This document shows, in pieces, positions 1 to 12,728 of a stretch of 64,000 nt of DNA (within the stretch, counting starts at the first letter, position 1; each line of letters starts with the position of its first letter). Source of the DNA: Eudromia elegans (Eukaryota; Chordata; Aves; Tinamiformes; Tinamidae). The notes under the pieces were generated by a model. The model was not told where the DNA came from. It saw only the letters and a program-made list of their open reading frames with translations, and did no database searches. The position numbers and the translations under genes are program-made. The stretch spans positions 248,001 through 312,000 of the forward strand of contig PTEX01000055.1 in assembly GCA_003342815.1 (NCBI GenBank), written 5' to 3'.

Positions 1-3000
1 TCCCAAGTCACAACTCCACCCCATGTCCCTAGCAGTCCAGCCACGTATTATCTAATGTTCTGAGCCAATAAGTAGGTAAAAAGAGAGAGGCTAATATTAC
101 AATAGAGTATTGTTTATCTTAATTTGCCATGACAACTGCTTAAACACCACTCCAAGTGAAATGTCGGGGGAAAAAAAAAAGGTGCACTGGAAAAGCTTAA
201 TTCCACTACACAGATACACAGTACCAGTGGGCAAAACTCACTGATAGACACTCAAACATGAAGGAACCATTGTCTCTTTTTAAGAAACAGTCGTGCCTAA
301 AATGTCTCAGACATGTTACAGAAACATAAAAAATTCCATAACTAAAAATAGGTCTGGCCTTCCCATGAACCAGCATCCAAATGAGAAACCAGTACACATA
401 AGGGGACTAAAAGGCCAAGGGAAAATGAAAATTTTTAAGTTTTTTATATACCGACAAGCACATATTAGCTCTTTGACGTTCTAAATTAGGTCACTGAAAA
501 ACATAAAATTAATTTTAAAAAAAAAAAAAAAAAAGAAAAAGATTAAACTTTACTAAGTTAGTGGGCAGAAGAGACTACCCAGGCCTGCATGAAACACTCA
601 GCACTGAGGCAGAGAAGCTGGGAACACATATGGGAGATGCTCACTCAGTGCTCCTGGGGACTCTGAGCCTGCAGAATCTCCTCTTCACTGAGGGAGAGGG
701 GCACCTGCTCTCACATGGAGGAACCACGGAGCATCCATGGCACAAGGCATCCAAGTCACAGCCATGCCTATGGATGTTGGGCTAACACAGCTGCCTACAG
801 CACGGAGCACCCATCCTTCCCCAGCTGGGGCTGCACGTATAGCAGGCGCACACAGAGCTCACACTGGACACTGCTAAGCAGCAGAATCAACAAGAGCAGG
901 TGCATTCTGTTTCAGAAGAGCCTTCTGGTAAATAATATATAATAATGGACAAGTGAGTATTTTTCCCTGATCATCCAGTCACGGAGATGATCCGTTTTAG
1001 ACGGTATCTAGGCAACTTCCCAGCTCCACACGGGTATTTTGATTGTGAGAATCAAATCACAGCTGTGTCACAGAGATTCCCACAGAGTCCCAACTGCACT
1101 TCAGAGTACTAAGGAAGGTTGCAGGAGGACTGGATTGGAGGACTACCTTCTCTCAATTTCTAGAGCAGTTAGATCAGAATCTTTTCTAATCATATTATAT
1201 TAATACTATACTATTATAATCCTCTTGCAAGTACTGGATGCGTAAAACATCTGTAAATTTAATAGACCAAAAGAAATGGCCACAGAATCACCAATGCCTA
1301 TGGTTAAACAACCTCCCTGGAAGGCACTCCAGAAGAAAAGAAGCAGAAAGCAGGGCTAAAGCTCACGGGAACAGAAAGGAAGCAATTACATTGCAGGAGC
1401 CTTTGCCCACCTGCAACAAAAGCAAAGCTTTCCTGAGAACACGTAACAAAAAACACACAATGGCTTCTAATACAAGTCTTGTTATTATTACAAGCAGTGC
1501 ACTTCTCTGTACAAACCATAGACATCTTAGGACTTTTTTTTCATGCCCACTTTTGTATTATACTGATGAAAAATTAAACCAATAGTTTGCAGCACACAGC
1601 CAGCAAGCCGCTATGATGGTCAGTGGACTCTCACTTAATCAAGAGAAACTGAGAAAAGAGCTGAGAGTAGACTGGAAAATTGGCATATATAGCATGATTT
1701 CCAGTGGAATTTTCTTTCTTAATGCTCAAATCAAGAAAAGTGGAAACTTAATAAATAGAATCATTCTGCTACTCAAATGGATAAGGTCATTCAACCAGTT
1801 AAAGGCCTGCGCTGTAGCCTTGTCTGTTCCTTGCAATACACACTTAAGCAACCTTTTGTCAATTATCTCACAAGTCATCAATACCGTACAGCCTACAAGC
1901 TCTCTGACAATAGAATGCAACCGCTCCTCAGTGGGTAAGCAGTAGGTATAAATTGTATACACGATCTTAAGTCTTCTGCTTAGCAACACTACTCCTCTGT
2001 TTCTGGAATCCCAAAGCCTGCCCACTTAAGGACAGACTGATAAATTATTGTACTTCAATATCATTTTATTATTTTCATATAATAAATCAATTTCGAGCTG
2101 GGAAGACCCACTAGTTATCCTTATAAAATGTAACCAATATCTAGGGTACTTAAGGGGTGGGTGGAAACACTGTTAAAACTTCATCTTTTTTTTTTTTTTT
2201 TTAGAAATAGGACACTAGTCCACCAACACGGCAAAAGGTAGTTTTATATAGCATTTTCATATCAATTAGTACTCATACAAATATATCAGAGCCTCTATGC
2301 ATTAAACAAGCTCACTTCAATGCATTTTGTTCTCAGAGTTTTACTCTTAAATTATTTTAGAGACATGGCACTTGCAAATAGAAATTCCAATTATAGAGAT
2401 CTATGCTTCTTAGGAATTGTGCAGGGAAAAAGCTTTACAACAGGGCCACTAATTTCAAAGCACTGGGGATGGAGGAATTAAATAAGTATTCTCATTCTTT
2501 CCAAAAGAATATTTCCCAATGAAATACCTAAGTTATCAACTAGACACACAGTAGAGATTTGACACAGAACTGACGGATCTTGATGGAAAGATGCAAAGAT
2601 CCCACGGGATTTGGAAAGCACGCCATGAAAAACGGAGCTGCAAAACTTGCCATGCTCTTATAAAATCTTGCACAAATCCTACATTTTCACTGGAAATCAG
2701 CTATTTCTCCCACCATGTTCATGAGCTACACAGAATAGAGTTTCAAGTGAGTTTCTTGAAAACCGATACCATCTACACAGATTTCTTTATGAAGCTAAGC
2801 AAATTTCAGGAAATAAAAAAACACACACACACAAAACATCAACAGTATGGCTTAGTTAAAGCAGCAATATTCTAGAAGTTTATGATTTCACAAAACTGCC
2901 AGGCGCTGACTTTCAACACCAGGCAGGTAAAACTCTGCTCTCGGTTTTCACTGCCTCACATGACTCTCATTGTAGGCACTGAAGTTCACGTTATTCTCTG

Positions 3001-3072
3001 CACTCTGAACTCATTTACACACAGGCATAAATTAAACAATTCAGCCCAAGGAGTTGAGGAAAACGTGCTCAC
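1..3072 (-). other. UTRN: Utrophin intron after exon 5 (partial)
   Basis: This is AT-rich intronic sequence that continues past the left edge. It holds an 18-base A run at 517-534, T or A runs near 171-180 and 2187-2203, and a GC-richer patch at about 560-940 with two overlapping chance plus-strand frames and no recognised family. A short (AC)n run lies near 2819-2832. No exon, RNA gene or clear transposon was recognised. Confidence 0.8.
517..534. repeat. A homopolymer, 18 bases
   Basis: This is an uninterrupted A run in the intron after exon 5. No retroelement body is recognisable next to it. Confidence 0.9.
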
Positions 3073-3150
3073 ATTATTCTGATGCAAGACTTGCAGTACT
3101 CGATTGACATTATTTAAGGCATGTACTCTTGTGGAGCCTCGTTCTTTAGG
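3073..3150 (-). CDS. UTRN: Utrophin exon 5, CH1 domain
   Basis: This 78-bp, 26-codon exon is phase 0 at both ends. It starts [20 protein letters not shown] and ends [17 protein letters not shown] is shared by dystrophin and utrophin. [10 protein letters not shown] is the utrophin version, where dystrophin has a different helix. The acceptor is a C/T tract ending CCCCCCAG and the donor is AAT|GTGAGCAC. Dystrophin exon 4 is also 78 bp. The next exon should start with a Val-(Glu/Asp)-Leu-Val-Asn-Ile-Gly type peptide. I did not find it between positions 1 and 3072, so it should lie beyond the left edge. Confidence 0.97.
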
Positions 3151-4597
3151 CTGGGGGGAAAGGAAGAAAAAATAAATCACAGAATGAACTTGAGAGATCA
3201 AGGTAAATCATTGGTGCAGCAAAAAACAGTGAATTTGTCTCACATTTCTCTAGATTTTCTTTTCCTTTAAGATCTTTTAAATAAGAATAAAACCAAAACA
3301 AGATCACCCAAAGCAATTTCAAAACAAACAGCAAAATGAAAACTGGTCATAAAACTACTCTTCCATTAAAGACACAACCCATGTCAAAGCACATTTCAGT
3401 TTATCTTAAGCAAGCTCACCCCTTTCGCTCCCAGAGTCTGCAGGATTACATATTCGCAAAACAACATAGTGGGAGCTCCTGGGATAATCTGAGAAGTCTG
3501 AATTGTTGCCAAAGGAGCTGAAATTTTTTGGCTCCTGATAGAGAACAAGCAGCAAATTGTTTTTCTGGCATCAAAAGTCTGTTAAACCTTTGTGTGCTGG
3601 AAAGAAGCTACACTTCCTGACTGTCCTGACCTCTTAAGTATCACATGGAAAAGGAAAAAAAAAAAGCCCTGCAACCCTTGACCACACCTGCTGCTCCATT
3701 TGCCATAATTGCCATAATTGAATTTCAGCAGCAGAACACTATCCTAACCACAGGAATACAGAGCTGAGCCTGGAATCACGTCATCAACTAAACTACAAAA
3801 CAAGAGACTCCCATTATCTTCAATGGCCTTCAAATCAGATCTCAAATAACTAGAAGAACTAGTGGAATCTCTACTTGCAGAATGAGAACTTTAAATGGCT
3901 GAAAATTCCATTATAAAGGTAAGGGATCAAGCTGCGAGTAGTAAGTGGCAACATCAAGAGTTTAATCCCAAATCACAGCACATGTTTCATGATTTATCTG
4001 TCCTGGCAAAGAGGCATGAACATTAGCAGAGGGGGAGTCTTCAGCTCCGTACACAATTTATTAATCTAAATAAGACTTAAAAGAGAGTTTTTTCAACCCA
4101 TTCTTATCTGTAGATCTCAAAGGATTTTTCAGTGGAAGTGCAGATTTTTCTATTAGCTACTAGATGTAGACATGCATTATTAAAAAAAAAATCTATACAT
4201 AATAACGATTATATATATGCATATATATATATATATATATAACAGATCTAACATGAGTTTATTAGACAGGAATCTGTCTAAGATCGTCTCAAGATCACTT
4301 AGAAACAGATCTCTAAAGAACCACTATTTATGATATGTAGGATGAGAATATCACCTTTGGCTCTAGACACATTGCTAAACAGTATGTTAATCTTCAGGAA
4401 AGGCTTATAAAAACTTAACTTCAGCTTGACCATAAATATGAATGTAGTTCTTAACAATTTCATTGGAATTCCAGTGAGAAGTCAGACTGTATACTACAAG
4501 CAAAACAGTTTTAAAACAACTTAAAAAAAAATTACATGCCATATTTGTCTTTTTTTTTAATGGATGGAAATACAATTCATATATATTTTTCTCTTAC
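3151..4597 (-). other. UTRN: Utrophin intron between exons 5 and 4, 1,447 bp
   Basis: This short intron is bounded by GTAAGAG at its 5' end (4597 side) and CCCCCCAG at its 3' end (3151 side). Apart from a dinucleotide AT tract near its middle it is plain AT-rich DNA with no recognised element. Confidence 0.9.
4208..4241. repeat. (AT)n microsatellite
   Basis: This alternating A/T run of about 30 bp is interrupted by one GC step (ATATGCATAT). It is self-complementary and likely length-variable. Confidence 0.9.
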
Positions 4598-4690
4598 CAG
4601 AGGTTTCCCTGTCAGACCCTCCAAAAGGTCCAAAAGCTTCCTTCCATCTTTTAGATCTGTGAACATGTCCTTAACTGGGGGCTTCCCACT
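4598..4690 (-). CDS. UTRN: Utrophin exon 4, CH1 domain core
   Basis: This 93-bp, 31-codon exon is phase 0 at both ends. It begins [20 protein letters not shown] and continues with the strongly conserved DLLEGLTG, ending in KPL. It forms the middle of calponin-homology domain 1, where the D-L-x-D-G-R-x-L-L-x-L-L-E pattern is the family signature. The acceptor is TTCTACAG and the donor is CTG|GTAAGAG, a good consensus site. Dystrophin exon 3 is also 93 bp. From memory of the human protein, the bird-type differences are V-K in place of I-N after SGKPP and K-P in place of T-S before the final Leu. The reading frame runs on from exon 3 and into exon 5 without interruption. Confidence 0.97.
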
Positions 4691-6076
4691 CTGTAGAAGA
4701 AACAAATATAGTAATAAAATTAAATTTAAGCAGAACCTTTCTGGATAAAAAAGGCACATTTCCCATTTTGTTTTTATATTACATTTTACCATTATTTTCC
4801 ATTACTCTTACAATTCAGGTTATTTTACATATCATACTGAGTGCAGCAATAGTCAAGCATCAGGGACATTGGCTGGAGGCACCTTTCCCATCTCCCAGGT
4901 TTTGTTCCTCCCCGCTCTTGAGGCCTGTGCATCGGCAGCCCAGCACCAAGACACCAAGGAGACCTGTCCGGGCCCCCAGCAGCAAAGAAGCTCTAAGGTG
5001 TCAGGAGGGTGAAGAACAGAACTCCGCTAGTCTGGAGGCTCCGTACAGAAAGAATGCTTTGGTCTGACTACATCCAGAAGAAGAACGTAGCGCTTCTGGA
5101 AAAGACCCTATTTGGACAAACTCGCTTAGACAAAGAAAAAAAAAAAAAATTTAAAAAATGAACTCTGAGGCGAACCCCGTGCAAGGACCTGCTGCTTTTC
5201 TACAAAAACTGAGACACAAAAGTATGCACCACATTTTGAAACAAAATCATTTCCTCTAAATCATATACATCTAATATTAATTTTCTTTGTGGGTGGAGGG
5301 ACCCCTGAACAAGAGTGGTGGTGGTGGTATCTGACAGCAGAAAAATGTTAACTTCCTACTTCGCCTTTTAATCTTACTTCTTTCTGACCTCCAAGAAAGT
5401 TAATATGGGGTAGTTTCATAAAGATACTCTCCCATCCCTTTCACATAAATTTATTAAAGTCATGCATTAATTTGCACACACATGGAGTTTTCACATGCAG
5501 TACAAAAATACTAAATTCCAGTATTTGATTATACCCTGCCATTACATATTGCCACTTTCTAAGCGGAACTATTAACTTCCAAGCATCACAAGGGACCAGG
5601 CTTAAATCCAAACTTAAAAGCATGCTGGGTCAGCGCGACAGGAATGTATAAGGAAACATCCAAGGAAACTTCTCGCACAGTTCATGCTACAACATGTCCA
5701 CAGGAGCAGGATCACTACTGCAGACACCAGCAAAAGTTGGTTGGTTCGTCGCCCCGCACAGATGATGAGAGGAGTAGGTTGGTGCTGCTGCACAAACAAA
5801 TTTAGCTCCATATTTCCACTCCTCTAAGACACATGATGCTAACAGGGGCTTTGCTGGATGCAAGGGGGCTCATAATGTCACTGTGAAAGCAAATTCCATC
5901 TACCACAGAGGTATCTGTGTAAACCCAGTACAACCAGCTAGTGCAAAGCCCTCCACACATATAGCCACAAAGCAAGAGAGCAAGGAGAGTAACTTCCATG
6001 GGAAGAGCCTATGGAATTCATTTGTCTTGGTGTGAGGCCATCCGACCAATTTCAGCCTTTCAGGTTTTTTGGGTGG

Positions 6077-6096
6077 TTTTTTTTTTTTTTTTTTTT
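6077..6096. repeat. T homopolymer, 20 bases, at the 5' junction of the old CR1
   Basis: Twenty T follow GGGTGG and end within a few bases of the first recognisable CR1 codon (about 6099). It may be part of the original target site or later slippage growth. Confidence 0.88.
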
Positions 6097-6098
6097 GA

Positions 6099-8642
6099 AA
6101 GGTCATGGGGAACAGGAGAGGTCTGTGAGGACTGGGAGAAATGCAATGTTATGTCATTCTCCAAAAGGGGCAGAAAGGAAAACTCAGGCAACTACAGGAC
6201 AGTCAGCCTCACCTCAATCCCTGGAAAGGCTTTTGACAAGGCAAGGCTTTTGACACTGTCCCTCATAGCATCCTCCTGGGCAAGCTCCTGAAGTGTGGGT
6301 TAGATGAGTGGACAGTGAGGTGGATCAGGAATTGGCAGGATGGCAGAGCTCAGAGTGTGGTGGTCAGTGGTGCCGAGTCCAGTCGGAGACCTGTGGTTAG
6401 TGGTGTCCCCCAGGGCTCAGTCCTCGGTCTGGTCCTGTTCAACTTAGTCATTAACGACCTAGATGAAGGGATGGAGTGCTCCCTCAGCAAGTTTGCTGAT
6501 GATTCTAAGCTGGGAGGAATAGCTGACAGCCCTGAGGGCTGTGCTGCCATCCAGAGGGACCTGGACAGACTGGACAGCTGGGCGGCGAGTAACCTCATGA
6601 AGTTCAACAAGGGCAAGTGCAGGGTCCTGCACCTGGGCAGGAATAACCCTAGACACCCCTACAGGCTGGGGACCGATCTCCTGGAGAGCAGCCCCGCAGA
6701 GAGGGATGTCATGGTGGACGACAAGTTGACCATGAGGCAGCAGTGTGCCCTTGTGGCCAAGAGGGCCAATGGGATCTTGGGGTGCATTAAGCAGAGCATC
6801 TCCAGCAGGTCGAGGGAGGTGATTCTGCCCCTCTACTCAGCCCTGGTGAGGCCGCACCTCGAGTACTGTGTGCAGTTCTGGGCTCTCCAGTGCAGGAGGG
6901 ACGTGGAGCTGCTGGAGAGTCCAGTGCAGGGCTACAAAGATGATTAGGGGCCTGGAACATCTGCCCTATGAGGAAAGGCTGAGAGAGCTGGGCCTCTTCA
7001 GCCTGGAGAAGAGAAGACTGAGAGGGGATCTGATTTAATGTATATAAATATCTCAAGACAGGGAGTGAGGAGGAGGGGGCTGGCCTCTTCTCGGTGGTGG
7101 CCAGTGACAGAACTAGAGGAAATGGCCGCAAATTGAGGCACCAAAAGTTCCACAGGAACTTGAGGAAGAATTTCTTAACAGTGAGGGTGACAGAGCACTG
7201 GAACAGGCTGCCCAGAGAGGTGGTAGAGTCTCCTTCTCTGGAGATCTTCAAAACCTGCCTGGATGCCACCCTGTGCCATGTGGTCTAGGTGACCCTGAGT
7301 GGGCAGGGGGGTTGGACTAGATGACCTCTAGAGGTCCCTTCCAACCTTAAGCATTCTACTCTATTCTAAAGCCGAAGGAACAGCTCACCCTGGATGCCAT
7401 CTCTAAGTATACAAAGAGTAAGAAAGTGACTGGAGCAGTCAGCATGGATTCACCAAACCCTGGCTTGGCCAGTTTGATAGCCCTGTATGATGGAAAGAGA
7501 GGCTGCACAGATAAAGGGAGAGCAGTGTATGCTGACAGTCATCCACTTCAGCAAGACTTCCGACACTCTCTCCCATGACATCCTCACCGGCAAGCTCAGG
7601 AAGTGTGGGTCAGATGAGTGGACAGGAAGGCAGATTGAGAACTGGCAGAAGGGCAGAGCTCAGGAAGCAGCCAGCAGCACTGGCATCTAGTTGGAACAGT
7701 GTCCAGCATTGTCCCCCAAAGGGCAGTACTGGGTCCCATCCTGTTCAACTTATTCATCAGTGCCATGGATGAAGAGGCAGAGCTCATTCGCAGCAAAACT
7801 GGAAGGATCACTTGATACACAGGAGGGCTGTGCTGCCTTCAGAGCGGACTGAACAGATGGTGGAGATGAACTTCCTAAAAGTTAAAAAAAGGCACGTGCA
7901 GGGTCCTGCACCTGGGGAGAAAGAGCCCCTCTGTACAGTACAGGTGGGGAGGGTTGCGGTGCTGGGGAGAGCTCTGCAGAGAAGGACCCAGGAGTCCTGG
8001 TGGATTACATGGGCCACCAATGTGCCCTGGTGGCCAAGAAGGCCAATGGCAACAGAGCAGCATTAGGCAGCGTTGTCAGCAAGGTGAGGGAGAAGATCCT
8101 GCCCCTCTACTCAACCCCGGTGAAGCCAGCTCTGGAGTGTGTACCAGTTCTGGGCTCCCCAATGCAAGAGGGACATGGAGCTACTGGAGAGAGTCCAACA
8201 TGGGGCTACAAAGATGATTAGGAGTCTGGAGCATCTCTCCTCTGGAGAGAAGCTGAGAGAGCTGGGCCTATTCAGCCTAGGAAAGGCTGAATCTGAAGGC
8301 ATCTGATCAGTGTGTAAAAATGCCGTAAGGGAAGGTGTCAAGGGGATGAGGCCAGCCTTTTTTCCAGTGGTGGCCAGCAACAGGACAAGAGGAAATGGCC
8401 ACCAACGAGAGCACAAGAAATTTCATCTGAACATGAGGAAAAGCTTCTTGACAGCGAGGATGACAGAGCAGTGGAGCAGGTTGCCCAGACAGGTTGTAGA
8501 GTTTCCTTTGCTGGAGATCTTCTAAGCCCGCCTGGACTCGATCCCACACAACGTGTGTTCCAGGCAACCCTGCGTGTGCAGGGGGGTTGGAGTAGATGAT
8601 CTCCAAAGGTCTCATCCAGCATCATTCATGGTGTGATTCTGT
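6099..8642 (+). mobile_element. Old CR1 LINE, split by a younger CR1 (parts 6099-6242 and 7370-8642)
   Basis: The left part encodes a decayed CR1 reverse-transcriptase segment (TGEVCEDWEKCNVM, then NYRTVSLTSIPGK). The right part resumes at almost the next codon with a KxxEQLTLDAISK-like stretch, followed by LASLIALYDG and FSKTSDTLSHDILTGKLRKC. It then runs through the C-terminal region to a typical CR1 3' end (GTTGGAGTAGATGATCTCC ... GTGTGATTCTGT). Many frameshifts and stops show it is old. It is antisense to utrophin. A 20-base T run (6077-6096) sits at its 5' truncation point. The two-part assignment rests on how the peptide resumes across the young insert. Confidence 0.8.
6243..7369 (+). 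mobile_element. Younger 5'-truncated CR1 nested in the old CR1
   Basis: It starts at AAGGCTTTTGACACTGTCCC (the K-AFDTV motif of CR1 reverse transcriptase). It runs through [22 protein letters not shown], the catalytic FADD motif at 6492-6503, and the C-terminal region ending TLCHVV with its stop at about 7288. The 3' UTR carries GTTGGACTAGATGACCTCTA and ends in degenerate ATTCT repeats. Lesions compared with the copy at 12729 are a 6-base in-frame loss at about 6705 (the LG of DLGVMVDD), a 2-base loss at about 6913-6920 and a 1-base gain at about 7031-7040. It is a dead copy. Confidence 0.88.
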
Positions 8643-11600
8643 AACAGCTACTACACTTAACAGTCTTTTATTTTTTAAGTTAGTTGAATACTTCAGCTAC
8701 ACATTTATAGCATTAAACTCCATTTCTGCCTATAAAACCCCTAAAATAAATCATCTTTCCTTATTAAGAAAATACATATAAAATACAAAGACTGAAAATG
8801 TTAAAGAGGAGAATGTTAAAGCTATAAAACCTCAGTAAGTTTGATACTTTAGCTCTAGAACTTCACTCAACAGGAGCCAGATTTACTGAAAGAGCAGAGA
8901 GATGGCTCACACGTAATAGAGGGCAACCAGGGGAGTTGGGAGTATCCAAGTCTTCTTCCTTCATTCCCTGTCTACTCACTTTACATGCACAAAAATAAAC
9001 TGTAAAGCTTCCTGCTTTCAGTCTTCCACTTTGTTAGGTCATGGTATATTCCAGCCACAAGATATGTGCCCTACTGTGACGGCAGAAATAATTCAGATTC
9101 CCTTTCTCAAGAGAATGGTGTCTCATTTCACTGACCATCAGAGCATCTCATCTTTCTGCCAGTTTAAAGAGTCACCAGAAGAGTATTAAATTATTTCTGC
9201 AATCTAAGTTATTTATTTTCAGTTTATTATAGTATCCATTATTGGAAATCTCAGTATTGGATTAGTATGTAGAAAAACACTATCTATGGGATTGAAGTCA
9301 GTTGATATAAAAGATTCCTTCAAACACCAGGCAACTACAGGGCTGCAGCATCTACCTCTCCATCGCATCCCCACCGTCACTGCAGCACAGCCATGGGGAC
9401 ATCTGCTACTCGGGCTCCTGCTCCTCTCCGGAGGGCCCAGGGAACCATCCACAGTGGCCACATGGTGGTCGAAGCCACAGCTGCGATGGGAGCAGCAACT
9501 TCTTGGTCGCTCCCATTGCCTTCTTGGTGCCTCCCATTGCTCATTCCCCTCACACCCAGGCACGCGTTTCCACGCAAGAGGCCCAGTGTGGAGTCAGGAC
9601 TACCACTGCTCCCTGCTCTAGCCTATAGTGCAGTCCCATCTCCTTTGATGCAGTTAGGCGGCAGCCTCGTGTGCTTCAGGAAGTCTTTTTCCTTCCTTTT
9701 CCAGGAAGGACAGCTGTATATCCCAGTTCCTGACAGTTGTATGATTCATAAACATTACCAAGCTTGGAAAGGAGATGGAATCTTTTTATAGATATGTAAA
9801 ATGTCAGCCCATGACGCTGCCATGCAGTCACTTCCCTAGAGAAGACAAGGCACAGCCTTTGTGGCCATGCCAGTAGACAGTTGAGCACTGCCTCTCCTGT
9901 ACCCACGCATTGCCCAGCACGGGGACACGCTGTTGGGATCCCTACCATCTCCTTATGGGAAAAGGGATACAGCCACATTTCACCTATTCACCACATTTCA
10001 CCTATTTCTTACCAGGTAGGACCTAGCGCAGAGCCAACTGGGACTGTGGCTGTGTGGAGAGAGCTCAGAGCAGGGAGAGAGCCACAGCATAGACTGAACC
10101 CCTCCTGCCAGGCCTCCTAGAAGGATTCCCAATCAGTTTAACAGACCTCACATGATGGGTAAACACCAAAAATCACAAGCATGCTCCCCATGTCCTTTCA
10201 GCTTGCACACATATACACACACACTCACGCGCATGTCTATACTATATAAACACATAAGTGCATCTCTAGAGTCCAGGCAATACAAATCTCACCTTTTCAG
10301 AGCTAACAGTATTTTACTCACTTTCGACATAAACACTACAAAAGTTCCAGGCAGTTCAGCCTCTGCCAACATGCAGTGCAGAGAAGCATTCCATCACTGA
10401 ACACACACATCAAGACATCCAAGTACTTGCTTTGTAAGAGTGGCAGTGACAAACCACACCAAGCCCTTGAGCAGGGGCAAATTGCTAGTCATGGTTATGT
10501 TGTTAAGTACTCAGGGAACCATCCCACACTGTGCTAAGCAAATACAAAGCAGATAATGGTCCTTTCTCAAAGACAAAACAGGGCACAGTTTACACTACAA
10601 AGATAGCAGTGGAAGAGACAGTCAGGGGCACTCTGACTATCACTCAGAACACTGCTGGTTTGGGCTGTAAACTATTCACACACATCCTCACTGATCACTT
10701 AGATCAGTCAGCAGAAGAAGGTTTTTCTCAGCTTGGTTTATGTTAGCAGTGACAGCAACACAACACTGGCAGGAAGCCCCTTTCACTCAGCCCGCCCAGG
10801 GGGCTTTGCCAGCAAAACTGTAGGCAGTTTCTGCAGTGGAGAAAAGGGATTGATAAGATTGGCAAGGGATTGATAAAACAGGCAAAAAAGCACATAATTA
10901 AGAAGCTTAACAGAAAAAGGCTGCATCGGTTCCCAAATGCTTTGAATTGGCATTAAGAGCAGGAAAAGGGTTGAGTTACATGAACAGGGACGAGCTTAAA
11001 GAGGAAGAGGGAAGAAAGAAAAAGTAAGGTAGAGGAAAGGAGACAGTGGGGTGGGGTAGAAACACAAGCACAGGTAATGTGAAAACGGGGCTCCCTGAAC
11101 TCCTGCAACCTTGCCTGAGGTCACAGGCATTATCCAAGGCACATTTATTCCAAACATTTCTGTGTCAGTGGGAGTGCTAAGCCAAGGGAGGGGAAGACAC
11201 AGAGACCCGTTGCCAGCTATCCCCGGCATCACGCGCCGCTCGGGTTGCTTCGTCTCCCCAAGGGCAGTGGCAGCAGCTTCTCAGGTATCTTCTAAGTGGA
11301 GCCGAGATGCTGGTCATGGCAGTGAGATTAGTAAGGCCGCAAGCGCCAGCGAAGGGACTGCAGGAAGGTGCAGCCCAGCCACCCTGAGCAGCTTCGAGCG
11401 GGTGACTCACCCTTTCTTGCACGGATCTAGGATTACTTGCCGTGTGACGGAATTGCACAGAAGGGGTCACCCAGGCCAACTCATATGACTGGGCAGAAAT
11501 CATTCCCTCTCCTTGACAGGAAATACAGGAAGATATGAACAAAATCTGGCCAAGATTTGCTTTCCAAAGTCAGCCTCTCCTACTAATAGTTCAAAGATAA

Positions 11601-11822
11601 AGTCATCAACATTTCCAGTTTCTCATCTAAAATAACAAAAAGAAAAAAAGCACAACAGCAAGGTAATGCTGCCCTTTGACTATGTTTCACAGTCAAATGT
11701 CCTTAACTTTCCTGTTATTATTACTTACACAGAACTATAACAAATTGAGTGGAGTCTAAGAATTAAGGAGCCATTCTCTATAAAAGGTAGCTTCATTTTC
11801 TGAATACTGTTTCCAAGACATT

Positions 11823-12472
11823 CACAGAATCACAGAATGGTTAAGGTTGGAAGGGACCTCTAGAGATCATCTAGTCCAACCCCCCTGCTCCAGCAGGGTC
11901 TCCTAGACCACATGGCACAGGGTGGCAGCCAGGCAGGTTTTGAAGATCTCCAGAGAAGGAGACTCCACAGCCTCTCCAGGCAGCCTGTGCCAGGGCTCCA
12001 TCATCCTCACAGCAAAGAAGCTCTTCACATGGAGATGGAACTGCCGGTGTTTCAACTTGCATCCACTACCCTTTGTCCTGTCACTGGCCACCACTGAGTT
12101 TGACTCCCTCCTCACTACATTCTCCCTTCAGCTACTTAGACATATTGATCAGGTCCCCTCTCAGTCTTCTCTTCTCCAGGCTGAAGAGGCCCAGCTCTCT
12201 CAGCCTTTGCTCATAGGGCAAAGGTTCCAGGCCCTTAATCATCTTCGTAGCCCTGCCCTGGACTCTCTCCAGCAGCTCCACACCCCTCTTGCACTGGGGA
12301 GCCCAGAACTGCACCCAGTACTCGAGGTGTGGCCTCATCAGGGCTGAGTAGAAGGGCAGGATCCCCTCCCTCAACCTGCTGGCAATGCTCCTCCTGACGC
12401 AGCCAGGATCCCATTGGCCTTCTTGGCCACGAGGGCACACTGCTGCCTCATGGTTAACTTGTGTCCTGTGTC
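11823..12472 (-). mobile_element. 5'-truncated CR1 LINE fragment
   Basis: The minus strand encodes [12 protein letters not shown], then [40 protein letters not shown], and a tail ending CHVV. The 3' UTR is read as CACAGAATCACAGAATGG on the plus strand. Several frameshifts break the C-terminal frame. It is in the same orientation as utrophin and lies head to head with the copy at 12729. Confidence 0.92.
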
Positions 12473-12728
12473 ATGTCTAACAACAAATAATGTGTAACAT
12501 AACAAGTATTATTTGCTTTGGCATTTTATTACACCTACTGCTGACATATTGTTCTTCAATATGAGATGATATACAACTGGGCAATCATTGAATTTTTTAA
12601 CTAGAAACATACACATTTTCTCTTACATCATCATAGTTAGTGGCAGCAGAGAATTTAGATGCTCCTCAAATCAAGGGTCATTGAAGGTATCCTACTGGAA
12701 CTAGCTCTTTGTCCAGTAATTGAAAGCC

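Noticed and set aside
3073..4690. Dystrophin (DMD) instead of utrophin
   Set aside because: The exon lengths fit both, but SGKPP and [11 protein letters not shown] are utrophin residues. Dystrophin differs at these positions.
6226..6254. Internal deletion of about 190 bp within a single CR1 copy
   Set aside because: The missing codons reappear at about 7370 in older sequence, so a nested insertion explains both sides better than a deletion.
6315..6947. 210-codon plus-strand frame as a host gene
   Set aside because: It is CR1 reverse transcriptase ([28 protein letters not shown]), broken by frameshifts.
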